DNA of 64,000 bases from Symbiodinium sp. CCMP2592 (Eukaryota; Sar; Dinophyceae; Suessiales; Symbiodiniaceae): the NCBI GenBank assembly GCA_905221615.1, contig CAJNDT010000610.1:1-64000 (forward strand), in the 5' to 3' direction. Both the position numbers and the translations under genes were made by a program. Positions 22,093 through 32,799 of this stretch are shown here, one piece after another. Numbering within the stretch: the first letter of the stretch is position 1; each line of letters begins with the position of its first letter. The notes under the pieces were generated by a model. That model had not been told where the DNA came from. It searched no databases and saw only the letters and a list, made by a program, of their open reading frames with translations.

Positions 22093-22178
22093 AAAACCCT
22101 AAACCCTAAACCCTAAACCCCTAAACCCTAATCCCTAAACCCCTAAACCCTGAACCCTAAACCCTAAACCCTAAACTC
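22093..22178. repeat. Interstitial CCCTAAA tract
   Basis: About 11 units. Confidence 0.93.
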
Positions 22179-22250
22179 AAACGGGAGGTCTTCGGGTTTA
22201 GGGCTTGGGGCATTTGATCTTAACGTCCTCGAGTTTGCCTTAAGCTCTGA

Positions 22251-22360
22251 ACTTAGTTGCTGAGTTCATGAGCTCAAGAAAGTCAACTTTCAGTTCCATA
22301 TTTGGGATAATATTAAATTATGCCAAAAACAAAAATATATACTCCTTCAGCGACCAAATA
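22251..22360. mobile_element. MITE family L copy 3, diverged
   Basis: ACTTAGTTGCTGAGTTCATG to TACTCCTTCAGCGACCAAAT. Confidence 0.65.
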
Positions 22361-22699
22361 CGCTCTAAGCTCTGGTCTCTGACACTTCACCATCGAGCTG
22401 TGACTTGACCATCAAGCAATCGAGTAGAACAACCCTTTCACTAAAATATGATATCAGTAGAAACTAATAGTTCGAGTTTAGGGTTTAGGGTTTAGGGGCT
22501 ACAGGCGTGATAGGTTAATAGAAAGACTGGCGTCCTACTTGGTTACTCGCGATGGGACATCCTAGCATGCTCGTACAAGCGCCCGACGCGGCCTCAATTC
22601 AACGGCCCAAAACTTTAAAACACTGCTTGAAGGCTTGAAGTGTCATTTAGGAGGCATCAGCATGTAAATCCAGAGGCCACAGACCTACAACCCCTCAAG

Positions 22700-22786
22700 T
22701 ACGATTGATGATAGAAATCCTGCATTACCTTCCTTAAGGACCCTAAACAATGGGAATAATGGTATACTCCTTATACATCAGCAGTA
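22700..22786. mobile_element. MITE family A copy 6 with 15-bp flanking duplication
   Basis: The ends TACGATTGATG and CATCAGCAGTA are of two different subtypes. The element is flanked exactly by CTACAACCCCTCAAG at 22685-22699 and 22787-22801. Confidence 0.8.
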
Positions 22787-22906
22787 CTACAACCCCTCAA
22801 GCATCATCTCGATGTCGACTGGAGAAACCCTAGAGGGCAGTCTCAGAGGATAACCGAGATATACCCCGAGATATACCCGAAATATCAGGATGCCTATTTC
22901 CCTTAG

Positions 22907-22990
22907 GCTCTAAGGACTCATATTTTAAGGCTTTTGGGCCCAAAGACCATACTATAGAAGGCTTTTGGGCTATTTTGAGCCTTAGGGTTT
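22907..22990. mobile_element. MITE family Q copy 2
   Basis: CTCTAAGGACTCATATTTTA and GGCTTTTGGGCCCAAAGACC. Confidence 0.62.
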
Positions 22991-23531
22991 GTGTTCTAAA
23001 AACCCACAAATTCGGCACCTGTTGCTTGAAGAACCCTCCCACTCAAAGCTGCATCGAGGAGCTGTAGAACGAGGATGACAGCGCGGCCGATGCCACCGTG
23101 CACGCGGTCAGGGTGCCGATGAATTCTGGCGGCGTCGGTTCTAGTATATAAGAGACTGTGGGGCCGGAATTGTTGACAAATAACGCGATTCTTCAGGTTC
23201 CTTATTATGAGCATGATACAATATATCCCCCCAAGCCCTATTCTAATGGATCCTTTACAGGAGAAGTTGCCGAGTTTTGTGAACGAATGCCTGTGACTGT
23301 GCGTAGTGTCTCCTCGCAGTCCTTATGCAGCTGTAATGTACCATCCAAAACCCTGCTCGGATAAACCCCAAACCCTGCAAGCGGGTTCGGGAACAGGGAC
23401 GATTATACAGTTTACATAGTCTTCGGGGCGATGTCTGGGGCTCGTTGAAGCTTCATGTGTGGCTTGCACGAAAATGTGGCCTGCACGACGTCTTCGGCAG
23501 ATTTCACAGCTGCCTGAAAACGATTGCTCGA

Positions 23532-23532
<1 letters not shown>

Positions 23533-23580
<48 letters not shown>
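23533..23580. repeat. GT dinucleotide microsatellite
   Basis: About 24 GT units. Confidence 0.97.
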
Positions 23581-23583
<3 letters not shown>

Positions 23584-23589
23584 GCTTCC

Positions 23590-24360
23590 CCCACTCAAAC
23601 GGCGCAGGAACGTGTGGTGCATTCATTGCGCTGTTTCGGGGCTTCGCTTTAAGAGCTGCCTTTTTGGCTTTTTTGTGGGCTGGGGTGGGGGGGGGGGGCG
23701 GTGGGGGTGGTGCGGGGGATCAGCCCGTGCTTTCTCGGCTTCGTTTGCTATGTGTCTGAAAACGTCGCCTGGGCGGAAAATTTGCACTATTCCAGACTGA
23801 CACGCTTCGCTGTTGTTTCTGTTGTTCTTTGGCTCAGCGAAACAGATCTCACCTGAATTCTGATTTCACAGCGATTTCGTGGCTGGATGCTTCCTGCACA
23901 CATGATTCGCATCATTGCACAACGCTTCCTTTTCTGCATCTTGCGGGTTTTGGTACTTGTTTCTTTTGTGCGTCCTTGTTTGGGTTGGGTGGACTCTGAG
24001 GAGGAGTCGGGAGCTCAAGACATTGTTTTAGCGAAAACGTCCCGCACCTGGCCCTGACTCAGAGGATGCCTCAAAACGCGGACCGCGTGCAGGATTCCAA
24101 CGATTCCACCATGCGACGCTTCTTTCTTGCTTCTTTTCTTCCTGGGCTCTCCTAGAAAACATCCATGTGAAATCGCATTCAGTTTCAAGAGATGCTCGTC
24201 ATTGCTCGTCACCTTATAGTAAGTAGGTGTCTTAGACCCCTTATAAAAAATACGAAATAGCTATAAGGTCCCTAAAAGCTTGGATTCGGATCTGTGCATG
24301 GCCATAAACACCCTCACAGTAACTCTGGTTGGCATACTTGGCAGATGCTAAACTGGTAAA
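23590..24360. other. Unique sequence, no supported gene
   Basis: A GC-rich stretch with a G-run near 23690, then unique sequence. No element ends or protein motifs were recognised. Confidence 0.4.
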
Positions 24361-24361
24361 C

Positions 24362-24475
24362 TTTAGAAGCTGCCCCCACCCTGTAATAGTGACTATAAGG
24401 ATTATATAAATACTATATTAGGGCCCTATTATATTCCTATTATACCACTATTACAGGGTGGGGGCAGCTTCTAAG
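24362..24475. mobile_element. Long palindromic element, family S
   Basis: TTAGAAGCTGCCCCCACCCT pairs with AGGGTGGGGGCAGCTTCTAA; single copy seen. Confidence 0.78.
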
Positions 24476-24548
24476 ATAAACTGCTCATATCCACCACCCT
24501 TTTTGCCAGAGGCGGGCTCTATTTATGGACCTCAGACCCCAAAGTGAT

Positions 24549-24666
24549 GGGAAGCCAAAAGGGGGGGTTTAAGATTCCTGGGGTAGGGATTCCTTAATAT
24601 GAACCCTATTATGGGAACCCTAATCCCTACTAAACCCCCATAGGCTAAAACCCCTTTTGGCCTCCT
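24549..24666. mobile_element. Long palindromic element, family T
   Basis: GGAAGCCAAAAGGGGGGGTT pairs with AACCCCTTTTGGCCTCC; single copy seen. Confidence 0.7.
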
Positions 24667-24830
24667 ATGACAAAGTAAGTCTTCTTGGCGATCTACTCCA
24701 AACCAAGGCCGGAATAGTAAAGCGAAACCATCAGCCGAGCAGGCTCGGACCTTGAAACACCCCCGCGGTAAACACCAGAGTCATGAATCCGCAGCCATGT
24801 CAGCGTCGGAAAACCGAAACTTAAACAAAC

Positions 24831-24982
24831 TCCCATGTCCTATGCATAGTATCCATTGCAGTTCCTTTTTTGGTTTAACCAACTTTGTATTCTTGTAATA
24901 CAAAGCTGGTTCGATTATAGGATCCCGCTCAACCCTGAAACTGCTTAACCAAGACAAAGGAACTACAATGGAGACTCTAGGT
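24831..24982. mobile_element. Long palindromic element, family Y
   Basis: ATCCATTGCAGTTCCTTTTT pairs with AAAGGAACTACAATGGAGAC; single copy seen. Confidence 0.6.
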
Positions 24983-24986
24983 ATCC

Positions 24987-25098
24987 CTATGTAAGGGTCC
25001 AAGTGACTAATAATCATATCCTCTGCCAAATATTAACGTACAGATCTACTACCCTAAACCCAAGTACCTCATTATTGGGCCTTTGGACCCTTGGGGTG
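24987..25098. mobile_element. MITE family O copy
   Basis: AAGGGTCCAAGTGACTAATA pairs with TTATTGGGCCTTTGGACCCT. Confidence 0.65.
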
Positions 25099-25446
25099 TG
25101 TACGCCCAAACACCGTCGCAAATCTCAGTTACCTCGCCCCACTTCGCGAGATGTGATCTCGGCATTGAAGTAGCCGTTCATGAAGGCTGATCCTGGTTAG
25201 GGTTTGGGGGTTTAGAGGTTTAGGCTGATCCTGAGACCAAGGCGAGACAATGTGGATTTAGGGTTCAGGGTGGCTTACGGTCTCGGATTTAGGGTTTACG
25301 GTTGGTGGGAAGAGAGACATACTATACTATGTCTCGGGCTATGTCTCGAACAGAGCTGCCTTAGCATTTTCAACACGGTGCCTATTTTCTTGTCTTATAC
25401 CCAGGAACCTCGAGGAAGAGTCTTGAGAAGTTTTCAGTCATGTTGA

Positions 25447-25553
25447 CTAACCAGTGGTTTTGAGGTTCCCTTGGCTCTTTAGCTCCTTACTCAATAGGGA
25501 TTATCATCCTCCCTGGCTCCTTAGCTCCTCCAATATCAATGGTGAGTTGAGCA
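25447..25553. repeat. Dispersed 105-bp repeat, copy 1
   Basis: CCAGTGGTTTTGAGGTTCCC to ATATCAATGGTGAGT. It is about 90% identical by eye to 29402-29507. Confidence 0.8.
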
Positions 25554-25609
25554 GACCCGACCTTGGGATGTTGCGTTCTAACCTCTTTAAGAGATGGAGC
25601 CCTAAACTC

Positions 25610-25718
25610 CTCTGTCTGGTTCTTAGTAGGGAATGGGGAATGGAGGCATTGTTGGGGATCATATAGGGACTACTATAGGGATCCATTCCCCCATTCCCTA
25701 CTAAGGACCAGACAGAGG
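25610..25718. mobile_element. MITE family I-like hairpin
   Basis: CTCTGTCTGGTTCTTAGTAG pairs with CTACTAAGGACCAGACAGAG; the inner GGGAATGG matches family I. Confidence 0.75.
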
Positions 25719-25783
25719 GTTCAGGGTTTAGGGTTTTAAACCCCCCAACCCGTACACTGGACTCCTCAACCCCCTTACCTTTG

Positions 25784-25921
25784 GTTAGTAGGGAATGAAG
25801 AATGGTAGTAATACGTTTGATGATATGGTATATTCCTTATCATGGGTAATCCAGGATTTATATCATCAACCGTAGTTCTAGTTATACCTCACTCATCCAT
25901 TCCCTACAAAGCCAAGGTAAG
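25784..25921. mobile_element. MITE family I copy 2 carrying nested family A
   Basis: CTTACCTTTGGTTAGTAGGG to CATTCCCTACAAAGCCAAGG, with a 63-bp family A copy in the loop. Confidence 0.8.
25812..25874. mobile_element. MITE family A copy 7, short, nested in family I
   Basis: A 63-bp internally deleted copy with TACGTTTGATGATAT and ATATCATCAACCGTA ends lies inside a family I element. Confidence 0.75.
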
Positions 25922-26206
25922 CCCCTAGACCCCACACACCCTGACATAAGAAACAGCCGAGAGCCAACTAACAGCAGCAGCAACAGATGTCCAACCTCAG
26001 GTGGCCTTGGAGAACCTTTCAAAACCTGCTGTTGTGCAGTCCCTATAACTTCCATATTAGTGTCCCTAGTAAGGAGCTTAAAAGCTAGGTTATGTTCGTC
26101 TAAGGTAGGTTAAACCTGGACCCCCAGAGTATGTGAATCATAGCCTTTTATCGGGGTTGGGCCGTTATATCACCTATGTTTGGGGATGTCTAGGAAAGGG
26201 TTGCTC

Positions 26207-26290
26207 AAAATGGCCCAAAAGCCTTACATAATATGGTCTTTAGGCCCAAACGCCTTAAAATATGAGTCCCTAGAGCCTTAGGGTTAATAA
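26207..26290. mobile_element. MITE family Q copy 3
   Basis: Inverted relative to copy 2: GGCCCAAAAGCCTTACATAA to ATGAGTCCCTAGAGCCTTAG. Confidence 0.62.
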
Positions 26291-26352
26291 GGTTCTCTGC
26301 GTTTGGTATCCGTCACATGCATCTTCGCTTTGGGACAGAGGTCTTGGAGTCT

Positions 26353-26447
26353 GCCTGGACCCTAAGGAACCTCCCTGTTTTAGGGTTCCCTAATCTGATT
26401 TCTTTATATAAGACCTTAAAAAAGTAGGTTATTTGGGGTTAAGGTGG
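26353..26447. mobile_element. MITE family M copy 2
   Basis: GACCCTAAGGAACCTCCCTG to AGTAGGTTATTTGGGGTTAA. Confidence 0.7.
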
Positions 26448-26573
26448 GGTTTAGGGTTTTAGAGTCTCTAATACCCTAAGGGTCTAACTAGTCCTTACTT
26501 ATGGTTCTTGGTACCCAAAACCGCCCAGAGCCCTCTGATAAGGAGTTCTTGGACCCTTAGGAGTCCAGAGTTT

Positions 26574-26663
26574 ACCATAACCCTGAATAACCTACCTTTT
26601 TAGTGCTCCCTATTATGATTTCCTTTTCTAAGTCGAAGGGTAGGTTCTTCGGGGTTAAGGTAG
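26574..26663. mobile_element. MITE family M copy 3
   Basis: ACCATAACCCTGAATAACCT to GGTTCTTCGGGGTTAAGGTA. Confidence 0.75.
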
Positions 26664-27936
26664 GGCTTAGGATGGAAAGTGTAGGGCTGGGTGTATAGGA
26701 CGGAGGGTTGTGGTTCAGCATGAGTTCATGAGGTTGAAGATAGAGGGTTTAGGTTTTAGACGTTTAGGGAGAGGATGACTGACAGGGTTTAGGGGGAGGG
26801 AGATGGAGTGTAGGGCTTCTGGTTGAAGCTTTAGGGTTTTATGCGAGCCAGGTGGCCGAAACCAAAGGCGATGTTGGTCGGAGACAGCAGCCATATCCTC
26901 GAGCCATCGAACGATTCGAAGACTTGGATCGAAACGGCAACTCGCAAAAAGGCCCACCGTCCCTATCAGGGTTCCATGGACCGGTTCCTTTAAGGGTCCC
27001 TGTGAGGGTTTATAAACACGGTACCATAAAGGTTTAGGTTTTAAGGGTTCTAAGTACCTATAGAGTAGAGTGTAGGTTGTCTATATTCAGAGTGACTAAT
27101 TAGTCTGATTTGGGGAAGTATCCCACCATAACAGTACCCAGGAGACTTTGTGACGTAGGGAGTTCCTTTCTTGGTTAAGCAAGTATGGGTAGGGTTTAGG
27201 GCCTACGGCTCATGATGGGTATCTAAGTAGTTCATTTGGACAGCGTAGCTAAAGCCGGAGCTGTTTTAGTTCCCGAGAAGAAAGGATAAACTGCCGAAAG
27301 ACCGCGGGACGTAAATGTAACGTATGGGGTCTACCCGCGGTTTCCACCGTAGTTCCGCGTTTGGTTTGCAGATCTGTGATGGTAAAAACCCTACACCGTA
27401 CACACCAGCAAAAATCTGCTAACAGTGTTTCAAGCCCCCCTTTCCCCCGCACAACAAGCAACTTGCTTTCGCATGATGAAGCGCCTGGATTCCAACACCC
27501 CGGCCCTTAACATGAGTTTTCAAGTGTTTGGGGAATGCTCCTTAATCAAGGGTTTGCGGAGTCTGTATGTGACAGACAGACGTATCTGGCATCATACAGA
27601 CCACAGTCAGTTGAAGGTTCATGCAGGTTTTAAGGTGTAGGATTTTCGGGGCTGTAGAGTCCATGAGGTTCTGTACAACGGGTTCCAGGGCACGCGGAGG
27701 GGATTGGTGGCGGGGGAGGGGTTCGGGATCCAGAGGTCTACCAGGAAGCCCCTCGCCGGGTACACTTTAATAGCGATTATAGCCCTAGCGCTACACAGTA
27801 GAAGAATAGAGGGTATTTGGGAGGTCTAGATAAGGCTCGGGTTTAGAGGTTGTTGGTTCAGGTCGACAACGTGCCCAATATCTCGAAACCCCCCAAAACT
27901 CGAAAGCCCTCGTCAACGCATTTAGGGTTGAGGCTT

Positions 27937-28037
27937 TACCCAGATACTCCAATATCAAGGTATAAACTGTAAACTATAATAGGATCCCTGATATGAAAGA
28001 AATATTCTTGAATTAAGTGGTTTTGGCGGATCTGGGC
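27937..28037. mobile_element. MITE family D copy 8
   Basis: TACCCAGATACTCCAATATC to GGTTTTGGCGGATCTGGG, with an internal deletion on the left arm. Confidence 0.7.
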
Positions 28038-28380
28038 AGCCTTAACACCCTTAACCCTCCGAAACCAACATCGCTCGAAGGTCAGCCGAGGTGCAGGGGA
28101 TCCGGCCAAAGGGCCACCACCTGCCATGTTGAGGATTGAACAATCACCAAATCTTTTTGGGTTTAGGGAATACTGTTCCACTCTTAATGGTTTGGGGTTT
28201 AGGGGTTAGGAGCATATCCACAATATCAAGTATGCCAACATCGCGCTCGGTTTTCGAAGAAGCTTAGAGAGGTGTGGTCTAGTCCTTTCGGTGGATCGTC
28301 CCTGGCTGCCAGGCCGATGAGGTAACAAGGGTCATCCTGTGGGCATTCCGGGTAGTTGGGGGGAATCTCAATCCTGAAGC

Positions 28381-28635
28381 TTAGGTATTGGTGTCCGAAT
28401 CCAAGACCTGGATTTCATGAACATGCCGCTTACATGCCAGTCTAGAATGCTCGAAGAGCTTCGCAAACCTGAAACTCTCGCGCACTCGCTCTGGCGCGAC
28501 GTTGCAAAAAAAACGGGCAGGGCCGACTGATACGAGCTTCTCCACGACCTGCATCACAAGGAGTCCAAGGGCTAAAGAATCCTCAAAGGTCCAAAGGGCC
28601 CAACGAAAAGGTAGTTCGGTTACGCATAGTACCAA
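28381..28635 (-). CDS. Candidate exon, unknown protein
   Basis: The open frame includes LALGLLVMQVVEKLVSVGPA and PERVRESFRFAKLFEHSRLA, and reaches a stop after LDSDTNT. Its composition is unlike the surrounding repeats and it has no MITE ends. No family is recognised; the start is uncertain. Confidence 0.3.
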   Translation of the reverse strand: MVLCVTELPFRWALWTFEDSLALGLLVMQVVEKLVSVGPARFFCNVAPERVRESFRFAKLFEHSRLACKRHVHEIQVLDSDTNT

Positions 28636-29401
28636 TCTAGGTTAGCGTTTGTGGCTTTCGGGAAAGTATATGATGATTGGGTACTTGGACCCTCAGGGAA
28701 ACATGGAAACATCCACATCCAACCAAGGCCCCGAACATGGGTTCTCGGGTTCATGGCTGGGGAAGGAAGCAGGGACTCGACCGTTGACATCTAGCAGAAG
28801 CGAGTCCTGCGCATGGGTTCGAAGGAATGCAGACCTGAAGGTTTAGGGTTTTTGGGGTTTCGGGTTTGGATTAAGACCACAAGCCCGAACACTCACCATT
28901 GGAGTTGCGTTACCTACGACCGTACTTACATGTCCTCCCTTCCTTCGAGGAGGGATTCGGTGCTCTGGTTCGGAGGACCCTTGCAAAACCGAAAAAAACC
29001 CTTATAAATGGTCTGCTTTCTGCTAGAAAACAGCACCCCTGTTCACCCTATCCCGTAACTTAAACCCGCCCGCCCCCCCCCCCCCAACACTCTATAGTCT
29101 ATGACCCTAAACCCTAAGCAGAGTGAGAGGAACCAACCCTGACTGCTTTGTGCAGAGTGCTTGGATTTAGAAAAGCGGCTGAGCTTAAAAAGGGTTTCCA
29201 TCAGGTTGTCTGTAGGTGATAGGGTTAGGAAGTTACCACGCTGATATGAGCATACAGCGGAACCTAACAAGAACATCACAGCACCAATGATTGCAACATC
29301 ATGCAATAGCTTGAGGACTGTCGGTGCTATGATCTTTGCCTTGACAGGAAGGCGCCATCATTTTCTGCGCCACCGAACGCCAGATTGCGATACAGAGTCA
29401 T

Positions 29402-29507
29402 CTAACCAGTGGTTTTGCGGTTCCCTTGGTTCTTTAGCTCCTTACTGAAAGGGATTATCATCATCCGTGGCTCCTTAGCTCCTCCAATATCAATGGTGAG
29501 TCATGGC
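29402..29507. repeat. Dispersed 105-bp repeat, copy 2
   Basis: The partner of 25447-25553. Its ends recall a family I terminus (CTAACCA and ATGGTGAGT) split by an insert. Confidence 0.8.
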
Positions 29508-29553
29508 GTGATTGAGAACGCCGTTGCCGAGGCTCGAAGTCTGAAGCTTGGGT

Positions 29554-29707
29554 TCCAGACCCCTGGGAGGATGGTTTTGGGTTTAGGGGTTTAGGGTTTA
29601 GGATCTAGCAAGTAGATCCCCCAATTTGGGGCTGTATACTGCTAAGGGTACTTTATAGGAGCCTCCATCAAGGGATCTACTTTTTGGATCCTCCCGGGGG
29701 TCTGGGT
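29554..29707. mobile_element. MITE family F copy 1 with telomere-motif insertion
   Basis: CCAGACCCCTGGGAGGAT is split from GATCTAGCAAGTAGATCCC by about 30 bp of TTTAGGG motif with AGGAT on both sides. The right end is CCTCCCGGGGGTCTGGG. Confidence 0.8.
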
Positions 29708-29827
29708 TTCGGTAGGCATCGATGTCCAAGCAGTTCTGGCCAGAGGTCGAATGTTCCATTCTCAGCGAAAGCTTAGAAGGTTGGACCTCAATTGCTTCGC
29801 TTGGCGTCGAGGTCTTTGGGCAGCGAT

Positions 29828-30298
29828 TCACTGGGAGAAGAGACATATGCTAAATGCACGACCAAGGAGCTTCATATCCAATAAAAACGAGTGCCATGTA
29901 ATACCACTACGGGAAACGAAAGCTGGCGGAGGAGCCGCGCCACGTACTTCCATCTCGTGATCATCTCTAACGATGCGTCTGATGATCCTGCGAATGATCC
30001 CATGCCGAGCGGGGGGTTGAAATGCTACGTAATGACGGGATGTAGCCAAACCATGCTGCGACAGGTAAGCAGGCGCACTGCATGGCTTGACCAAAAGCAG
30101 TGTCGCCAAGTAGTGCCTCAAAGTTTCAAGCTCTGTGTCGAGATGCATACTGGCACGAGTCGGCCACGGCCAAGGCCTTACCAGCAACAAATTCTGGGCG
30201 CTGGCTTCGTCAATGTGCTTTCCGGGCTCCACTCCTTCACAGGTCACATGAACCATAGAGGCTCTCCGAAATTTTCGTCCCAAAGCTTCCTTAGTCAA
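29828..30298 (-). CDS. Unknown protein, third and possible fourth exon of the Cys-rich gene
   Basis: After TTTTCTTAG| the frame reads LTKEALGRKFRRASMVHVTC and continues to about SAPAYL. The same frame later encodes ITWHSFLLDMKLLGRAF, which repeats the ending of the first exon. The middle part is less coding-like and may contain an intron. It is listed as one open stretch because splice sites could not be fixed. Confidence 0.35.
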   Translation of the reverse strand: MTKEALGRKFRRASMVHVTCEGVEPGKHIDEASAQNLLLVRPWPWPTRASMHLDTELETLRHYLATLLLVKPCSAPAYLSQHGLATSRHYVAFQPPARHGIIRRIIRRIVRDDHEMEVRGAAPPPAFVSRSGITWHSFLLDMKLLGRAFSICLFSQ

Positions 30299-30395
30299 TC
30301 TTGACCTAAGAAAAGACAGTAGACGAGCTAAGTACGGTTGAAAGCTAGGACCTGTCTAATGCATCCTGATGAAGCTTGTTTTGCTGTTCGCAATA

Positions 30396-30807
30396 TCATA
30401 GCATACCCTGAACCATGACTGCATCAAGCCCTTCTTCGGTACGCCAAGCTTCAGAGGCAGACAATACCAGCCCAAGGTTCTTCATGTGCATGTGAGTCCC
30501 CGAAGTTTCATGGCAGAAAGTGGGATGGGATTCACCATAGCTTTCGTCAAAAAGCCACACGCGACGGACTCCATTCACCTCCGCAAGCTCCGAATCCGCA
30601 CATTTCCATTTTTCCCCTGTGCTCTGTTCGAGAACCTGAGTAGCAGCCCATGCTGCATCCCGATCGCCAAGTGTAGTGCAAATGCCCAGCTGGCACAGGC
30701 CCTTATCCTGACAGTCCAGAATGTACCCTAACAGGATGTCTGCGTGGGGGCGTAGTTCGAATTCGCTCAGCTTGCCATTCATCCAGCGATAGTTTACCAG
30801 GGTGTAC
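30396..30807 (-). CDS. Unknown protein, second exon of the Cys-rich gene
   Basis: After a probable acceptor CCTGAG|GTACACC the frame reads TLVNYRWMNGKLSEFELRPH, then about 110 more residues with balanced composition (GYILDCQDKGLCQLGICTT and others). No family is recognised. The phase of the join to the previous exon is unresolved. A donor near GGTTCAGG|GTATGC is likely at the end, where the open frame runs on only a few residues to stop. Confidence 0.45.
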
Positions 30808-30864
30808 CTCAGGGTTGAAGGTTTGGAGCTGCACTTTACTGCTTAAGAGAGCGGAGACTCATAC

Positions 30865-31158
30865 CAGAAATGCACGGCCAAGCAGCTTCAGATCCACCAA
30901 AAACAAATAACCACACGTCTCCGCCTCGTCCTCGAAAATTTGAGATTCCGTGGTGGCATCCCCGCTCAAGAGGTCTGACCGTGTCAACACATCGTCAGAG
31001 AGGGCTGGGCGGTGACAGAAAGGACATCCCCGGGCCCGACACTCCGCCGACCGGCAAATAGAAATCCGATTTCGATTAGACGATCTGCCCGAGCAGTTGG
31101 GCTCTGGGCATGCAAAAACGTGAATGGTGCCTTGGCCACAGTAGAAGCACTGCTCCAT
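30865..31158 (-). CDS. Cys-rich unknown protein, first exon
   Basis: The ATG at 31158 opens MEQCFYCGQGTIHVFACPEP with further Cys residues (NCSG, CRSAEC, CPFCH). This is a likely zinc-binding module of several CxxC-type pairs in the first 50 residues. It ends in FLVDLKLLGRAFL before a GTATGAG donor. A near repeat of that ending (FLLDMKLLGRAF) is encoded about 1 kb downstream near 29846-29890. The function is not recognised. A family A MITE sits about 55 bp upstream of the start. Confidence 0.5.
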
Positions 31159-31213
31159 GGCACGGTGGAAGACGCACAAGCTAGCACGCCAAGTTCGCGA
31201 CACAACCTTGATA

Positions 31214-31315
31214 CTGCTGATGGACAAAATCCTGCATGACCCATAATAAGGAATATACCATAATTCCCATAGTTTTAGGGTCCTTAAGGTAATGCAGGAT
31301 TTTGTCCATCAGCAG
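31214..31315. mobile_element. MITE family A copy 8
   Basis: CTGCTGATGG and CCATCAGCAG ends are flanked by TA on both sides. It lies just upstream of the Cys-rich gene start. Confidence 0.88.
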
Positions 31316-32156
31316 TAGCACCCGCTTAAAGCCGGAAGACCGATACACCCAAACAACAAGACAACGATGCAGAGCCTCGAATGACTACGAACAACTGCCA
31401 GCATCTCAAAACCTGACTGCTAGAGGCCGAAACCCCAAACCAAGTCTATCCGAGGTCTGAATACCCTGAACCCGATCCCTAAACCCTAAATCCTAAACCC
31501 GAAACCGCAAATCTAGAAGCCCCTTCGCCCCAGAGTCCTCAGCCGAAAGCAGCGCCTGAACACCCTGTACCACAGTGTTTTGTTGCCAGGGGAGGTGTAT
31601 CTTCTCCTCAATGGAGTAATGTGGGCTTGGGGCGTGAACTGGACTGTATAATTAGGTATTTGCGGGGACAGGGCGAGCTTGGGATCTGGGTGAAAGACTT
31701 GGAGTTCGAGGGTCTGGGTTTAGGGTTTAGGTTTAGGGTTTGGAGTCTTGGCTGTACCAGGACCCCCCAAGTGCCCTGTAATAGAGCCCTTATGGTCCGT
31801 AATTGTGCGTATTTAAAAGTATAATACAGGGTAGTTGCGAGGGGCCAGGTTCAGGGTTTGGGCTTCGGGTTGTGATTTGAGGTTTAGGGCGTACCTTGGT
31901 CAGAAGGCCTAGATGGGTCATGCACCACAGTCGGCCTGCTTACGAAGATAAAAGAGCCCCCTTCGTTCCTTGGATAAGGTTTAGGGGTTTAGGCATTTAG
32001 AGGTTTGGGGTTTTAGGGGTTTGGGTGTTTAGGCTTTTTCTGTTGCCCTTGCCTCCTTCTTATAGGTTCCCTGTCAAGCAAAAAACAACTACGACGTTAG
32101 AGCGCTTGCGTGTAGACTAGGTTTCGGGCGCAGGCGCAGGGATCAAGGTTTGTGTT

Positions 32157-32270
32157 CCTAGGATACCCAGTAACCTAAGAATAAAAAGGCCTCTCTTTTT
32201 GGTATTGGGTAACTTTATAAGGAACCTAGGACTACAAAAAGGGAATAAGGGTACTACTGGGCATCCTAGG
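32157..32270. mobile_element. MITE family H copy 2
   Basis: CCTAGGATACCCAGTAACCT to TACTACTGGGCATCCTAGG. It is essentially identical to copies 1 and 3 throughout. Confidence 0.9.
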
Positions 32271-32396
32271 TTCAGTGGTTTGGCTTTCATGAGGGTTCAT
32301 GGTTCAGGGCTTCGGGAAGAGCCGCTCATAGCTCACGCTTTAAGGGTTTAGGGTTTAGGGTTTAGGGTTGCAGAGCCGTGCATAGCTCTGTTTAGG

Positions 32397-32512
32397 CCTA
32401 GTTGTCGGATATCATGGTCTTCATAAAGGTTAATTTTTTGGGTATATAGGGATTATGTCAGAACTATACTACCCAAAAAAGGGGTTAAAGGTTACCTACT
32501 CTACTACTAGGT
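32397..32512. mobile_element. MITE family J copy 2
   Basis: CCTAGTTGTCGGATATCATG to GTTACCTACTCTACTACTAG. Confidence 0.8.
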
Positions 32513-32701
32513 GTTTGGGGTCCACGTCCAAGTCTAAGGGTTTCAGGTTTGGGGATTCTGAAATTCCCAGCTGGCCGAGAAAAACCCTGCACCCCGAAGC
32601 CTGATCCCTTCACGAAAGAACCGAAACGCCAAGCCCAAACTTCAAAGCCTTGCAAACCGTACAAATTTCCTAATGAAGTGTTTAGAATTCCCAAGCAGAA
32701 C

Positions 32702-32789
32702 CTGGACCATAAAGAATCTACCTTTTGAGGGCTCCGCATTATGATTTCCTTATATAAGTCCTCAAAAGGTAGGCTATTTGGGGTTAAGG
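32702..32789. mobile_element. MITE family M copy 4
   Basis: GAATCTACCTTTTGAGGGCT to AAGGTAGGCTATTTGGGGTT. Confidence 0.75.
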
Positions 32790-32799
32790 AAATACTTTA

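Noticed and set aside
23323..23800. Frames with Cys-Val or His-Thr runs
   Set aside because: Translation of a GT microsatellite and a G-run.
31214..31315. A transcription terminator or regulatory hairpin upstream of the Cys-rich gene
   Set aside because: It is a member of MITE family A with TA borders and eleven relatives in the window.
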